40,181 nt of DNA. Origin: Propionicimonas sp. Its GTDB lineage: Bacteria; Actinomycetota; Actinomycetes; Propionibacteriales; Propionibacteriaceae. Location: NCBI GenBank assembly GCA_030158185.1, contig JAOATP010000184.1, positions 1-40,181 of the forward strand, read 5' to 3'. The first letter of the stretch is position 1. The number at the start of each line of letters is the position of its first letter. Under the pieces are notes generated by a model. That model was not told the origin of the DNA, made no database searches, and worked only from the letters and a program-made list of their open reading frames with translations. The position numbers and the translations under genes are program-made. This document shows positions 8,189-18,111 of the stretch, in pieces.

Positions 8189-9562
8189 TTGTCCGGGCCG
8201 GAGCTGGAGGACCTGCTGCGCAGCCTTGCGCCGCAGGTCCTCGGCATCCTGCTGCGACGCTACGGCGGCAACTTCGCCGACGCTGAGGACGCCGTCCAGG
8301 AGGCCCTGATCGAGGCGGCGGCGACCTGGGCAGCGCAAGGGTCTCCGCGTGAGCCGCGGGCCTGGCTGATCACCGTCGCCCAGCGCCGCCTGATCGACCA
8401 CTGGCGCAGCGAGACGGCACGCCGTGCCCGCGATGAGCGCTCCCTGGCCGTCCCGGAGGCCGGTGTGGACGGGGAGCAGGCAGCCGATGACTCCCTCGAG
8501 CTCCTGCTGCTGTGCTGCCACCCGGCGCTCAGTGCGCCGTCGCAGGTGGCGCTCACCCTGCGGGCGGTCGGCGGGCTGACCACCGCAGAGATCGCCCGTT
8601 CGTTCCTCGTGCCGGAAGCCACGATCGCCCAGCGGATCAGCCGGGCCAAGAGCGGCATCCGCAAGGCCGGGGCCACCTTCGCGCTGCCCGCCGGTGACGA
8701 CCTCGTGGCAAGGGTCCAGTCGGTCGCTGCCGTCCTCTACCTGATCTTCACCGAGGGACACACGGCGAGCTCCGGCGCACAGCTGCAGCGGGGTGACCTC
8801 GCCGTCGAAGCGGTCCGGCTGACCCGGATGCTGCTGGCGCGGGTGAGGGCGGAGCCCGCGCTGGTTCCGGTGCTGGACGAGGTCGGCGGGCTGCTTGCCC
8901 TGATGTTGCTGACCGCCTCGCGCTGGTCCGCCCGCGTGGACGCGACCGGCGCGCTCGTGCCGCTCGACGAACAGGACCGGACGCTGTGGGACCGCGCGAT
9001 GATCGAGGAGGGTGTCGCGCTGGTGGAGGCGGCGCTGCGGGAGGGTCCGGTCGGGCCGTACCAGTTGCAGGCAGCCATCGCCGCGGTGCACGCGGAGGCG
9101 TCCAGCGCCCCGGAAACGGACTGGCGCGAGATCCTCGCCCTCTACGACCTGCTCGCGATGGTGTCGCCCGGTCCGATGGTCACGCTCAACCGCGTCGTCG
9201 CGCTGGCCATGGCGGTCGGGCCGGACGTCGCGCTCGCCGAACTGGCGCTGTGCTCCGCCGATCCGGCCCTTGCCGGGCACCACCGGATCCCCGCGATCCG
9301 GGCGCACCTGCTCGAACGCGCCGGACGCCACGGCGAGGCACGGCTGGACTACCTCGAGGCCGCCCGGCTCACCTCGAGTGACCCCGAGCGTCGCTACCTG
9401 CTCCAGCGGGCAGCGACGGCGGCTGGCTCGCCGGCGGGAGTGCGCACTGTTGGCGACGGGATTCGCACTCGCGTCCACGGATCCTGCCGGTGTCGCGCGC
9501 ACGATGGTCCGATCGAGTGCATTTCCCGTCGGGGTGGCCCTACAGCCAGCGGCGTCCCTTGA
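8189..9562 (+). CDS. ECF sigma factor, ECF42-like (long C-terminal extension)
   Basis: DAVQEALIEAAATWAAQGSPREPRAWLITVAQRRLIDHWR and the long C-terminal domain; next to the DGPF gene. Confidence 0.9.
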   Translation: MSGPELEDLLRSLAPQVLGILLRRYGGNFADAEDAVQEALIEAAATWAAQGSPREPRAWLITVAQRRLIDHWRSETARRARDERSLAVPEAGVDGEQAADDSLELLLLCCHPALSAPSQVALTLRAVGGLTTAEIARSFLVPEATIAQRISRAKSGIRKAGATFALPAGDDLVARVQSVAAVLYLIFTEGHTASSGAQLQRGDLAVEAVRLTRMLLARVRAEPALVPVLDEVGGLLALMLLTASRWSARVDATGALVPLDEQDRTLWDRAMIEEGVALVEAALREGPVGPYQLQAAIAAVHAEASSAPETDWREILALYDLLAMVSPGPMVTLNRVVALAMAVGPDVALAELALCSADPALAGHHRIPAIRAHLLERAGRHGEARLDYLEAARLTSSDPERRYLLQRAATAAGSPAGVRTVGDGIRTRVHGSCRCRAHDGPIECISRRGGPTASGVP

Positions 9563-10793
9563 GCAGGCCGATCAGGTGGTCGAGCACGGCGGTGTCGGCA
9601 CGCAGGCCGTTGTGCTCGTACTCGCTGGTCACCCAGGGACGGCAGTCGGGCAGCAGCGCTGCGGTCTCCATCGAGAACTCTCGCGGCACGAAGGCGTCGG
9701 CGTAGTACACCGAAGCAGCCACCGGCAGGTCCGCCTGGGCGAGGCGCTCGGGGAAGTACAGCTGGTTCCACTCGTGGTCTGCCAGCAGGTCGGCCGTCCC
9801 GGCGAACGGCTTCAGCTCGCTGTCCTCGGCGAACACCGACCGGTGCAGGTGCTCACCGCCGAGAAGCGTGACATCGTCACGGACCCGGTCGGGCATTGTC
9901 CGCTCGGCCGACCAGCGGGTGGCGACCCCGTCGGCATAGCTCGACTCGTGCAGGACGGCGTACAGCGGATTGCGTCCGACGAACGGCAGGGCGTGCGCGA
10001 GATCGTTGGCGAACCCTGCGCTGCGGTGGTCGAGCTCCAGCAGGTAGTGCAGCAGCTCGGGTCCGCCCTGGACGCCGAGGTTGCTGCCGATCGTGCGGAA
10101 CCGGGCGGGGGAGACCACATCGCCGTTCGGCAGGGCCACCTCGCCCTGTGCGCAGAGCTCGCTGAGCTCGCGGACGCGGGCACGGTCACCCGGGAAGTGC
10201 CGGTAGTAGGTCTCCGACTTCCCGATCATGATCTGCCAGGTGGCGGCATAGACGTCGTCGACCGGGCGGCGGACGGCGCTCAGCCCACCGGTGATGATCG
10301 CACCGGCGAGCGACTCGGCGTGCGTGGACAGGTAGTGCAGGGTGGTGAAGCCGCCGAAGGACTGGCCCAGCACCGTCCACTGCCTCACGCAGAGGAACTC
10401 GCGGAACAGCTCGCAGTCGTTGACGATCTCGTCCGCGCGGAAGTGCGTGAGGTAGGTGGCCTGCTCCGCGGCGCCCAGCCCCGCCAGCGGCGCCGTCATC
10501 GGCGAGGACACCGGCGTGGAACGACCGGTTCCCCGCTGGTCGAGCAGCACGACCCGGAAGTCCTGGAGCGCGCGGGCCAGCCAGGGCGGGTTCGTGGGGG
10601 TCGGCCGTCCGGCCTCGTGCCCGGGTCCGCCCTGGAGGAAGACCAGGTAGGGGAGTGCCTCTCCACCCTCGGCCGTGACGACCCGTGCGAACACCTCGAT
10701 CGTGCCGGCCGAGGGGTCGGCGTTGTCGAGCGGGGCATCGAGGGTGATGTTGGTCAGGGTCAGTCCGGGCAGCTGTTCTGTTGTCGTGCGCAC
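9540..10793 (-). CDS. alpha/beta hydrolase, proline iminopeptidase-like
   Basis: LVFLQGGPGHEAGRP, VLLDQRGTGRSTPV, VLGQSFGGFTTLHYLS. Confidence 0.9.
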   Translation of the reverse strand: MRTTTEQLPGLTLTNITLDAPLDNADPSAGTIEVFARVVTAEGGEALPYLVFLQGGPGHEAGRPTPTNPPWLARALQDFRVVLLDQRGTGRSTPVSSPMTAPLAGLGAAEQATYLTHFRADEIVNDCELFREFLCVRQWTVLGQSFGGFTTLHYLSTHAESLAGAIITGGLSAVRRPVDDVYAATWQIMIGKSETYYRHFPGDRARVRELSELCAQGEVALPNGDVVSPARFRTIGSNLGVQGGPELLHYLLELDHRSAGFANDLAHALPFVGRNPLYAVLHESSYADGVATRWSAERTMPDRVRDDVTLLGGEHLHRSVFAEDSELKPFAGTADLLADHEWNQLYFPERLAQADLPVAASVYYADAFVPREFSMETAALLPDCRPWVTSEYEHNGLRADTAVLDHLIGLLKGRRWL

Positions 10794-10803
10794 GTCCCTC
10801 AGG

Positions 10804-11439
10804 CTAGTGGCCGAGGTACCGCCCCGGACGGTGGTTCAGGGCCAGCACGATGTTCAGCACGACAGCTCCCGCTGCTGACAGCAGCACGTTGGCCGGCGGC
10901 ACGACCAACAGCGACGCGGCGATGATCGTCACGTCGAAGGCCAGCTGGACGTAGCCGGCACGCCACCCGACGCGGTCCTGCACGATCAGCGCCAGCGTGT
11001 TCAGGCCGCCGAGGCTCGAGCGGTGACGGAACAGCATCAGCATGCCCATGCCGGCCAGCAGGTTGCCGACGAGGGTTGCGTAGACCGGGTTGAGATCCGG
11101 GGTGGGCAACATCACCGGGTGCAGGTAGGCGAAGGCGGACACCAGCGTGATCGAGATCAGCGTCCGCACAGAGAAGTCGAGACCCTTCTTCTTCAGCGCG
11201 AGCACGAAGAACGGCAGGTTGATGACGAAGAACAGCAGTCCGAATGCCCAACCCGTGCCGTAGCTGAACAGCAGGGCGAGTCCTGCGGTGCCGCCGGTCA
11301 CAGCATGTGCTGTCTTCAGAAGGTAGATGCCCAGCGAAGCGACGAAGGTGCCGCTGAGCAGCCCGAACGCGTCCTCGAAGAGGCTGTGCCGCAGGGTGGG
11401 CTCCGGCAGTGCGACCACATCGATCGGACGGGTGGTCAT
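10804..11439 (-). CDS. YitT family membrane protein
   Basis: AFGLLSGTFVASLGIYLLKTAHAVTGGTAGLALLFSYGTGWAFGLLFFVINLPFFVLALKKKG. Confidence 0.85.
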   Translation of the reverse strand: MTTRPIDVVALPEPTLRHSLFEDAFGLLSGTFVASLGIYLLKTAHAVTGGTAGLALLFSYGTGWAFGLLFFVINLPFFVLALKKKGLDFSVRTLISITLVSAFAYLHPVMLPTPDLNPVYATLVGNLLAGMGMLMLFRHRSSLGGLNTLALIVQDRVGWRAGYVQLAFDVTIIAASLLVVPPANVLLSAAGAVVLNIVLALNHRPGRYLGH

Positions 11440-12539
11440 CACGCGTCCCTGTCGAAGGCCGCCAGCACGGCGAGCACCCGGTCGTTGCTCGCCGGATCGG
11501 CAAGGGTCACCCGGACCCCGTCGCCAGGGTAGCCGCGCACCATCACGCCGGCGGCGTCGAAGGCTGCGACCAGTCGCTCCCGGGCGGTGTCGTCCGCGCG
11601 GAGCCAGACGAAGTTCGCAGCACCCTCGGGCACCTCCCAGCCGGACGCCCGCGCGCCGGCCTCCACCCGTGGGCGCTCGGCGACGACGGCAGCGACCCGG
11701 TCGGCCACCTCGTCCGCCGAGTCGAGGGCTGCGAGGGCAGCGGCCTCTGCGACGTTGCTGACCGAGAACGGGATCTGGGTCTTGCGGAGGCCGTCGGCGA
11801 TGTCGGGATGGGCGATGGCGTACCCCACCCGCAGCCCGGCAAGGCCGTAGGCCTTCGAGAAGGTCCGCAGCACGCACAGGTTCGGGTAGTCCGAGCCGAG
11901 CAGGCTCACCGCGTCGGGCGATTCTCCTGCGACGAACTCCCGGTAGGCCTCGTCGAGCACGACGAGGACGCGGCCGGGCACCCGGTCGAGGAAGTCGACG
12001 AGTTCCGCGCCGGAGATGGACGTGCCGGTCGGGTTGTTCGGCGAGCAGAGCAGCACCACCCGCGTCCGGTCGGTGACGGCGGCAGCCATGGCCCGCAGGT
12101 CGTGCCGCTCGGCCAGCAGCGGGACGCGGACGGCCTCTGCCCCGGCGATCTGGCACAGGATCGGGTAGGCCTCGAAGGAGCGCCAGGCGAACACCACCTC
12201 ATCGCCCGGGTCGCACACCGCGGCGATCAGCTGCGCGAGGACGCCGACGCTGCCCGGACCGACCGCGACGGATGCCGGTGACACGCCGGCGAACTCGGCG
12301 ATCCGGTCACGCAGGGTCGCTGTGGCCATGTCGGGGTAGCGGTTGACGCGGGCCGACGCCGCAGCGATCGCGGCAAGCACCTTCGGCAGCGGGGGATAGT
12401 GGCTCTCGTTGGAGGCGAGCGCAGCAACCTGCTCGCCGGTGGCCTTGCGGCCGGCGACGTAGGCCGGCAGACCGGCCACGGCCGGGCGTTGTTGGGGCAG
12501 TGTCGACACGATTCCTCCAGGCTCCGTTTGCGTTGCCAT
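11439..12539 (-). CDS. PLP-dependent aminotransferase, histidinol-phosphate/aromatic type
   Basis: ALASNESHYPPLPKVLAAIA, CSPNNPTGT, LRTFSKAYGLAGLRVGY. Confidence 0.9.
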   Translation of the reverse strand: MATQTEPGGIVSTLPQQRPAVAGLPAYVAGRKATGEQVAALASNESHYPPLPKVLAAIAAASARVNRYPDMATATLRDRIAEFAGVSPASVAVGPGSVGVLAQLIAAVCDPGDEVVFAWRSFEAYPILCQIAGAEAVRVPLLAERHDLRAMAAAVTDRTRVVLLCSPNNPTGTSISGAELVDFLDRVPGRVLVVLDEAYREFVAGESPDAVSLLGSDYPNLCVLRTFSKAYGLAGLRVGYAIAHPDIADGLRKTQIPFSVSNVAEAAALAALDSADEVADRVAAVVAERPRVEAGARASGWEVPEGAANFVWLRADDTARERLVAAFDAAGVMVRGYPGDGVRVTLADPASNDRVLAVLAAFDRDA

Positions 12540-12619
12540 GGTCCCGAAGCCTGCCCACTCTGCGCAAACGAGCCTCTCGTGGTTGGGCAGATTGCAGCAG
12601 ATCGCAGGCCAGATGAAGC

Positions 12620-13123
12620 ATGATGATCAGCATGAGTCCCATCGACCCACTCGACGCCAGGATCCTGCTCGCCCTCGACGACGACCCGGACGCCACGATC
12701 CTCTCCCTTGCGCGCAGCCTCGGCGTCGCCCGCAACACCGTCCAGGCACGCCTCAAGCGCCTCGAGGCGGGGGCGCTGCGGTCCTTCGGGCAGCGGGTCG
12801 ACCCCGCGGCCCTCGGCTACCCGCTGGTCGCCTTCGTCTCGCTGTCGATCAGCCAGTCCGCCGGCGATGCGGCTGCCGACGACCTCAGCCGCATCCCCGA
12901 GGTGATCGAGATCCACGCGACGACCGGTGACGCCGACATGCTGGTGAAGGTGGTGGCGAGGGACACCGCGCACCTCTACGCGCTGACGACAGCCATGCTC
13001 GCCCTGCCCGGCGTGCAGCGCAGCAGCACCTCGATCTCGCTCGTGGAGCAACTGCCCACCCGGATGCGTCCCCTGCTGGAGTGCGTCGCCTTTCCCGTGC
13101 CTGACGCCGGGAGCGGTCGGTGA
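12620..13123 (+). CDS. Lrp/AsnC family transcriptional regulator
   Basis: LDARILLALDDDPDATILSLARSLGVARNTVQARLKRLEAG plus RAM-like C-terminus. Confidence 0.92.
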   Translation: MMISMSPIDPLDARILLALDDDPDATILSLARSLGVARNTVQARLKRLEAGALRSFGQRVDPAALGYPLVAFVSLSISQSAGDAAADDLSRIPEVIEIHATTGDADMLVKVVARDTAHLYALTTAMLALPGVQRSSTSISLVEQLPTRMRPLLECVAFPVPDAGSGR

Positions 13124-14172
13124 CCTCCGACGCCGCAGCGAAGGTCATCGCCGATTTCCGGGCGTTCTCGGCAACCACGCGTCGCAGGGCGCCGCTGTAC
13201 TCGAGCATCAGTTCCCGGATCGCCGACGCGCCCCTGCTGCTCAACCTGATGCTCTCGGCTCCCGAGCGCGCCCGTGTGCCGGTGAACCTGTTCGCAGCAG
13301 TCCACGACCTCCTGCTCGCAGACCGGTCCGACCGGCTGGCCCGCTACTACCCGAACCTCACCAGGAATCCGGACGGCGGTGACCCCATGCCGGAGTTCCT
13401 CGCGTTCTGCTCGGCAAGGAAGCCGCAGCTCGAGGCCTCACTGGCCACCCGGTTCCCGCAGACGAACGAGATCGGCCGCTCCGCCTTGTTCCTCGTCGGG
13501 TTCGACCAGCTCGAGCGAGGCCCGAAGGCCCACCTCGACCTCGGCGCGAGCGCCGGCCTGAACCTCATGGTCGACAGGCTCGCCTACCGCGACGTGGACG
13601 GCGGCCAGCTCGGCGAGTCGGACGTGGTCCTGGAGTGCTCGGTACGCGGCGAGCCGCACCAGCTGGCGAGGAGCCTGCCCGGGATCGATGGACGGCTGGG
13701 ACTCGACGTCGCACCCGTCGACCCGGCGGACGCTGCAGGGCTGCGCTGGTTGAAGGCCTGTGTCTGGCCCGACCAGGCGGACCGCTTCCGGCGTCTCGAG
13801 GCTGCCATCGAACTGATGGGGCGCCACCCGGTAGAACTCTGGCAGGGCGACATCGTCGACGATCTCGCACGGGCACTGGATCACCTGGCCGGGCGTGGGC
13901 ACCCGGTCGTCACGACGAGCTGGGTGCTGTGCTACCTGACACCGGACCGCCAACGGGCCTTCGTCGCGGAGCTCGAACGACTGGGCGAAGGAAGGGACCT
14001 TTCCTGGGTGTGGGCTGAGTCGCCGCCCCTTGTCGGTGTCCTGCCGGTGGCGCCGGCCCTCGCTGGCATCGACGGCACGGTGCTCGGCGTCACCACCTGG
14101 CGCGGCGGTGTGCGCACGGACACCAGCCTTGCCCGCTGCCACGAGCACGGTTACTGGCTGCACCGGCTCTGA
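13120..14172 (+). CDS. DUF2332 family protein
   Basis: YSSISSRIADAPLLLNLMLSAPERARVPVNLFAAVHDLLL...HLDLGASAGLNLMVDR. Confidence 0.85.
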   Translation: MTSDAAAKVIADFRAFSATTRRRAPLYSSISSRIADAPLLLNLMLSAPERARVPVNLFAAVHDLLLADRSDRLARYYPNLTRNPDGGDPMPEFLAFCSARKPQLEASLATRFPQTNEIGRSALFLVGFDQLERGPKAHLDLGASAGLNLMVDRLAYRDVDGGQLGESDVVLECSVRGEPHQLARSLPGIDGRLGLDVAPVDPADAAGLRWLKACVWPDQADRFRRLEAAIELMGRHPVELWQGDIVDDLARALDHLAGRGHPVVTTSWVLCYLTPDRQRAFVAELERLGEGRDLSWVWAESPPLVGVLPVAPALAGIDGTVLGVTTWRGGVRTDTSLARCHEHGYWLHRL

Positions 14173-14243
14173 CGCTTCGCCCGGCCCGTTGCGGGTACAG
14201 CTTGTGCGACCCGGAAGAGTCCGGACGGTCGATGGGAGAACGC

Positions 14244-14459
14244 ATGAGCATGGGTATCGGAATCGCGCTGCTGGTCGTCGGCGCCATCCTCAGTTTCGCC
14301 GTCAGGGACTCCGTCCCCGGTGTCGACCTGTCGGTGATCGGCTACATCTGCATGGGTGCGGGCGCCCTCGCGCTCACCCTGTCGCTGATCGCGAATGCGC
14401 AGGCGACCAACACCAAGCGCACCAACGTCGTCGAGCACCGCGACGACACTCCCCGCTGA
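14244..14459 (+). CDS. small two-TM membrane protein (DUF6458-like)
   Basis: MSMGIGIALLVVGAILSFAVRDSVPGVDLSVIGYICMGAGALALTLSLI. Confidence 0.75.
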   Translation: MSMGIGIALLVVGAILSFAVRDSVPGVDLSVIGYICMGAGALALTLSLIANAQATNTKRTNVVEHRDDTPR

Positions 14460-14471
14460 TCGGGAGGGGGC

Positions 14472-15197
14472 TCAGCCCTCGCCGCCGTTGCGCCGCAGCA
14501 CTTCGCTGAGGCGCTCGGCCGCAGCGATGACCGCCGGCGCGTGCAGGCGTCCGGGCTGGCGGGAGAGGCGCTCGATCGGGCCTGAGACGCTCACGGCGGC
14601 GATCACCTTGCCGCTGGGGGAGCGGACCGGCGCCGAAACGGAGGCAACGCCGGGCTCGCGCTCGGCGACCGACTGGGCCCAGCCGCGACGACGGACGGTG
14701 GCGAGGGCAACAGCGGAGAACGATGAGCTCTGCAGCCCGCGCTGGATCCGCTCGGGATCCTCCCAGGCCAGCAGCACCTGGGCCGCGGAGCCGGCGCCCA
14801 TCGTCAGCTGGGCACCCACCGGGATCGTGTCGCGAAGACCGGACGGGCGCTCAGCGGCAGCGGCGCACACCCTCATGTCGCCCTGACGGCGGTACAGCTG
14901 CGCGGACTCACCGGTGATGTCGCGCAAGCGTGCCAGCACGGGGCCGGCCGTTGCCAGCAGGCGGTCCTCGCCCGCTGCCGAGGCCAGTTCGGTGAGCCGG
15001 GGACCGAGCACGAAGCGTCCCTGCAGGTCACGGCTGACCAGGCGGTGATGCTCCAGCGCGACCGCCAGGCGATGGGCTGTGGGCCGGGCGAGCCCGGTCG
15101 CTGTCACCAGTCCGGCGAGAGTGGTGGGGCCCTGTTCGAGTGCCGTGAGCACGAGCGCTGCCTTGTCGAGGACTCCGACGCCACTTGAGTTGTCCAT
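14472..15197 (-). CDS. ndgR: IclR family regulator, NdgR/LtbR-like
   Basis: [49 protein letters not shown]; divergent to leuCD as usual in actinobacteria. Confidence 0.9.
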   Translation of the reverse strand: MDNSSGVGVLDKAALVLTALEQGPTTLAGLVTATGLARPTAHRLAVALEHHRLVSRDLQGRFVLGPRLTELASAAGEDRLLATAGPVLARLRDITGESAQLYRRQGDMRVCAAAAERPSGLRDTIPVGAQLTMGAGSAAQVLLAWEDPERIQRGLQSSSFSAVALATVRRRGWAQSVAEREPGVASVSAPVRSPSGKVIAAVSVSGPIERLSRQPGRLHAPAVIAAAERLSEVLRRNGGEG

Positions 15198-15284
15198 AGG
15201 ATAAGATTGCCGTCTCGCATCATGATATGCAAGCTGTACGCTGCAGAAACCTACGTTCACCACAGTTTTAGCAATGGAGTTCCG

Positions 15285-16682
15285 ATGGGCAAGACCCTGA
15301 GTGACAAGGTATGGGACAACCACGTCGTCCGCACCGCCGCTGGAGAGCCGGACCTGCTCTACATCGACCTGCACCTCGTGCATGAGGTCACCAGCCCGCA
15401 GGCCTTCGACGGGCTCCGCCTCGCCGGACGCCCGGTGCGGCGCACCGATCTCACGCTGGCGACGGAGGACCACAACACCCCGACCATCAACATCCTCGCC
15501 CCGATCGCCGACCCGGTGTCGAAGGTGCAGGTGGACACGCTGCGCGGCAATGCTGCCGAGTTCGGCGTACGGATCCACAGCCTCGGCGACCTCGACCAGG
15601 GCGTCGTGCACATCATCGGCCCGCAGCTGGGCCTCACCCAGCCCGGCCTCACCGTGGTCTGCGGCGACTCCCACACGTCCACCCACGGCGCTTTCGGCGC
15701 GCTGGCCTTCGGCATCGGCACCTCGGAGGTCGAGCACGTGCTGGCCACCCAGACGCTGACCCAGGCCCGCCCGAAGACCATGGCCGTGAACGTCAACGGC
15801 GAACTGCCGCACGGTGTGACGGCCAAGGACATCGTGCTGACCCTGATCGCGAAGGTCGGCACGGGCGGCGGCCAGGGCTATGTCGTGGAGTACCGCGGCT
15901 CGACCATCGAGGCCCTCTCCATGGAGGGTCGCATGACCATCTGCAACATGAGCATCGAGTGGGGTGCCAAGGCAGGCATGATGGCGCCGGACGAGACCAC
16001 CTTCGCCTACCTGAAGGGCCGCCCGCACGCGCCGGAAGGTGCCGACTGGGACGAGGCCGTCGCCTACTGGAAGACCCTCTACACCGACACGGACGCCGTC
16101 TTCGACGCACAGGTCGACATCGACGCCACCCAGCTCGCACCGTTCGTCACCTGGGGCACCAACCCTGGCCAGGGCGTCCCGCTGAGCGCGACGGTGCCTT
16201 CGCCGGAGGAGTTCACCGACCCGGTCGACCGCTCGGCAGCCGAACGTGCCCTGACCTACATGGACCTCGTCGCCGGAACCCCGATGCGTGACATCCACGT
16301 GGACACGGTCTTCCTCGGTTCGTGCACCAACGGGCGAATCGAGGACCTGCGCCTTGCAGCGTCCGTGATCGCGGGCCACAAGGTCGCAGACGGCGTCCGG
16401 ATGCTCGTCGTTCCGGGTTCTGCCCGCGTCCGCCTGCAGGCGATGGCCGAGGGCCTCGACAAGGTGTTCACCGCAGCCGGCGCAGAGTGGCGAGAGGCCG
16501 GTTGCTCGATGTGCCTCGGCATGAACCCCGACCAGCTGGCTCCCGGTGAGCGCAGTGCGTCCACCTCCAACCGCAACTTCGAGGGCCGCCAGGGCAAGGG
16601 CGGACGCACCCACCTCGTCTCGCCGCCGGTGGCCGCAGCCACGGCGATCCGCGGCACCCTCAGCTCCCCGGCCGACCTGTAA
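15285..16682 (+). CDS. leuC: 3-isopropylmalate dehydratase large subunit
   Basis: [15 protein letters not shown]...[35 protein letters not shown]...[14 protein letters not shown]. Confidence 0.98.
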   Translation: MGKTLSDKVWDNHVVRTAAGEPDLLYIDLHLVHEVTSPQAFDGLRLAGRPVRRTDLTLATEDHNTPTINILAPIADPVSKVQVDTLRGNAAEFGVRIHSLGDLDQGVVHIIGPQLGLTQPGLTVVCGDSHTSTHGAFGALAFGIGTSEVEHVLATQTLTQARPKTMAVNVNGELPHGVTAKDIVLTLIAKVGTGGGQGYVVEYRGSTIEALSMEGRMTICNMSIEWGAKAGMMAPDETTFAYLKGRPHAPEGADWDEAVAYWKTLYTDTDAVFDAQVDIDATQLAPFVTWGTNPGQGVPLSATVPSPEEFTDPVDRSAAERALTYMDLVAGTPMRDIHVDTVFLGSCTNGRIEDLRLAASVIAGHKVADGVRMLVVPGSARVRLQAMAEGLDKVFTAAGAEWREAGCSMCLGMNPDQLAPGERSASTSNRNFEGRQGKGGRTHLVSPPVAAATAIRGTLSSPADL

Positions 16683-16692
16683 GGACACAGCA

Positions 16693-17298
16693 ATGGACAA
16701 GTTCAGCACTCACACCGGGATCGCCGTCCCGCTGCGGCGCAGCAACGTCGACACCGACCAGATCATCCCCGCGGTCTACCTCAAGCGCGTGACCCGCACC
16801 GGCTTCGAGGACGGGCTGTTCGCCGCCTGGCGGAACGACGAGACCTTCGTGCTCAACCAGGCGGCCTACGAGAAGGGCTCGATCCTGGTCGCCGGACCCG
16901 ACTTCGGCACCGGCTCCTCCCGCGAGCACGCGGTCTGGGCCCTGCAGAACTACGGCTTCAAGGTGGTCATCGGCTCGCGTTTCGGCGACATCTTCCGCGG
17001 CAACTCCGGCAAGGCCGGCCTTGTGGTCGCCGAGGTCGGCACCGACGTGGTCGAGAAGCTGTGGGAGATCGCGGAGAGCGAGCCGGGCATCGAGTTCACC
17101 GTCGACCTGCACCACTGCACGATCGAGGCAGCCGACAACGTCTTCGCGTTCACGATCGACGACTACACCCGGCAGCGCCTGCTCGAGGGTCTCGACGACA
17201 TCGCGGTGACCCTGCAGCACGCCGACGCGATCACGGCCTACGAGGCAACGCGGCCGTCGTTCCTGCCCCGCACGATTCCTGCCAAGATTGCAGGGTGA
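16693..17298 (+). CDS. leuD: 3-isopropylmalate dehydratase small subunit
   Basis: [43 protein letters not shown]...[14 protein letters not shown]. Confidence 0.98.
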   Translation: MDKFSTHTGIAVPLRRSNVDTDQIIPAVYLKRVTRTGFEDGLFAAWRNDETFVLNQAAYEKGSILVAGPDFGTGSSREHAVWALQNYGFKVVIGSRFGDIFRGNSGKAGLVVAEVGTDVVEKLWEIAESEPGIEFTVDLHHCTIEAADNVFAFTIDDYTRQRLLEGLDDIAVTLQHADAITAYEATRPSFLPRTIPAKIAG

Positions 17299-18080
17299 CC
17301 ACTTCGCCTGACCATGTCGGTGTCGACCCCCGCCTGCCGATCGGGGTCGCCAACCCGAGTCCGGTCCAGCCCGCCTACCGGCGGCTCGCCAAGATCGGCG
17401 GCTGGATCCTGCGGCGCATGACCAAGCAGGACTGGGGCAGTGGCGAAAACCTGCCCAAGACCGGCGGCATCATCGTCGTGTCGAACCACATCTCGAACTT
17501 CGACCCGGCGGTGATCGCGCAATTCCTTGCCTGGAACGGACGCTGGGCGCGCGCGCTCGGCAAGAGCGAGATCTGGGACGTGCCACTGCTCGGCCGGCTC
17601 GCGACCGCCTGCGGCCAGATCCCGGTGGAGCGCAACACGTCGCGGGCGAGCAACTCCCTGATCCACGCAGAGGAGGCCCTCGCCGCTGGCGAGTGCGTGC
17701 TGATCTACCCGGAGGGCCACCGCACCACCGATCCCGACATGTGGCCGATGACCGCCCGTCCCGGCGCGGCACGGCTGGCATTGAAGACCGGCGTCCCTGT
17801 GATCCCGGTCGGCCAGTGGGGAGCTCAGGACGTCATGCCGGGCAAGAAGCTCACCTGGCCGCGGATCTTCCCGCGCAGAACGATGCACTTCCGCGTCGGG
17901 CCGGCTGTTGACCTCTCCGACCTGTACGGACGGGTGGATGCCATTTCGGTCAACGAGGCCAACGTGCGGATCATGGCAGCCATCACCATGCTCGTCGGTG
18001 AAATCCGGGGCGAGGAGCCCCCGTCGGACCGCTACGACGTCAGGACGGGTCGGCGGGGACCCTCCCCCCAGGGCCGATAA
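17295..18080 (+). CDS. 1-acyl-sn-glycerol-3-phosphate acyltransferase (PlsC-like)
   Basis: [17 protein letters not shown] and YPEGHRTTD motifs; GTG start inferred, track ORF extends upstream. Confidence 0.9.
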   Translation: MTTSPDHVGVDPRLPIGVANPSPVQPAYRRLAKIGGWILRRMTKQDWGSGENLPKTGGIIVVSNHISNFDPAVIAQFLAWNGRWARALGKSEIWDVPLLGRLATACGQIPVERNTSRASNSLIHAEEALAAGECVLIYPEGHRTTDPDMWPMTARPGAARLALKTGVPVIPVGQWGAQDVMPGKKLTWPRIFPRRTMHFRVGPAVDLSDLYGRVDAISVNEANVRIMAAITMLVGEIRGEEPPSDRYDVRTGRRGPSPQGR

Positions 18081-18111
18081 GGTAGGCGCCGATCCAGCGA
18101 CCGGAGGCCCG

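Noticed and set aside
9440-9530. tRNA-like CGAATCCCGTC on the minus strand inside the ECF42 tail
   Set aside because: T-arm consensus GGTTCGAAT not satisfied and no acceptor or anticodon stems could be built
9012-10925. 637-aa plus-strand ORF across ECF42 and the hydrolase
   Set aside because: Shifted and antisense frames of two recognisable genes; composition not protein-like
14472-16709. 745-aa minus-strand ORF spanning leuC
   Set aside because: Only the last ~241 aa (ndgR, 14472-15197) look like protein; the rest is antisense of leuC kept open by high GC
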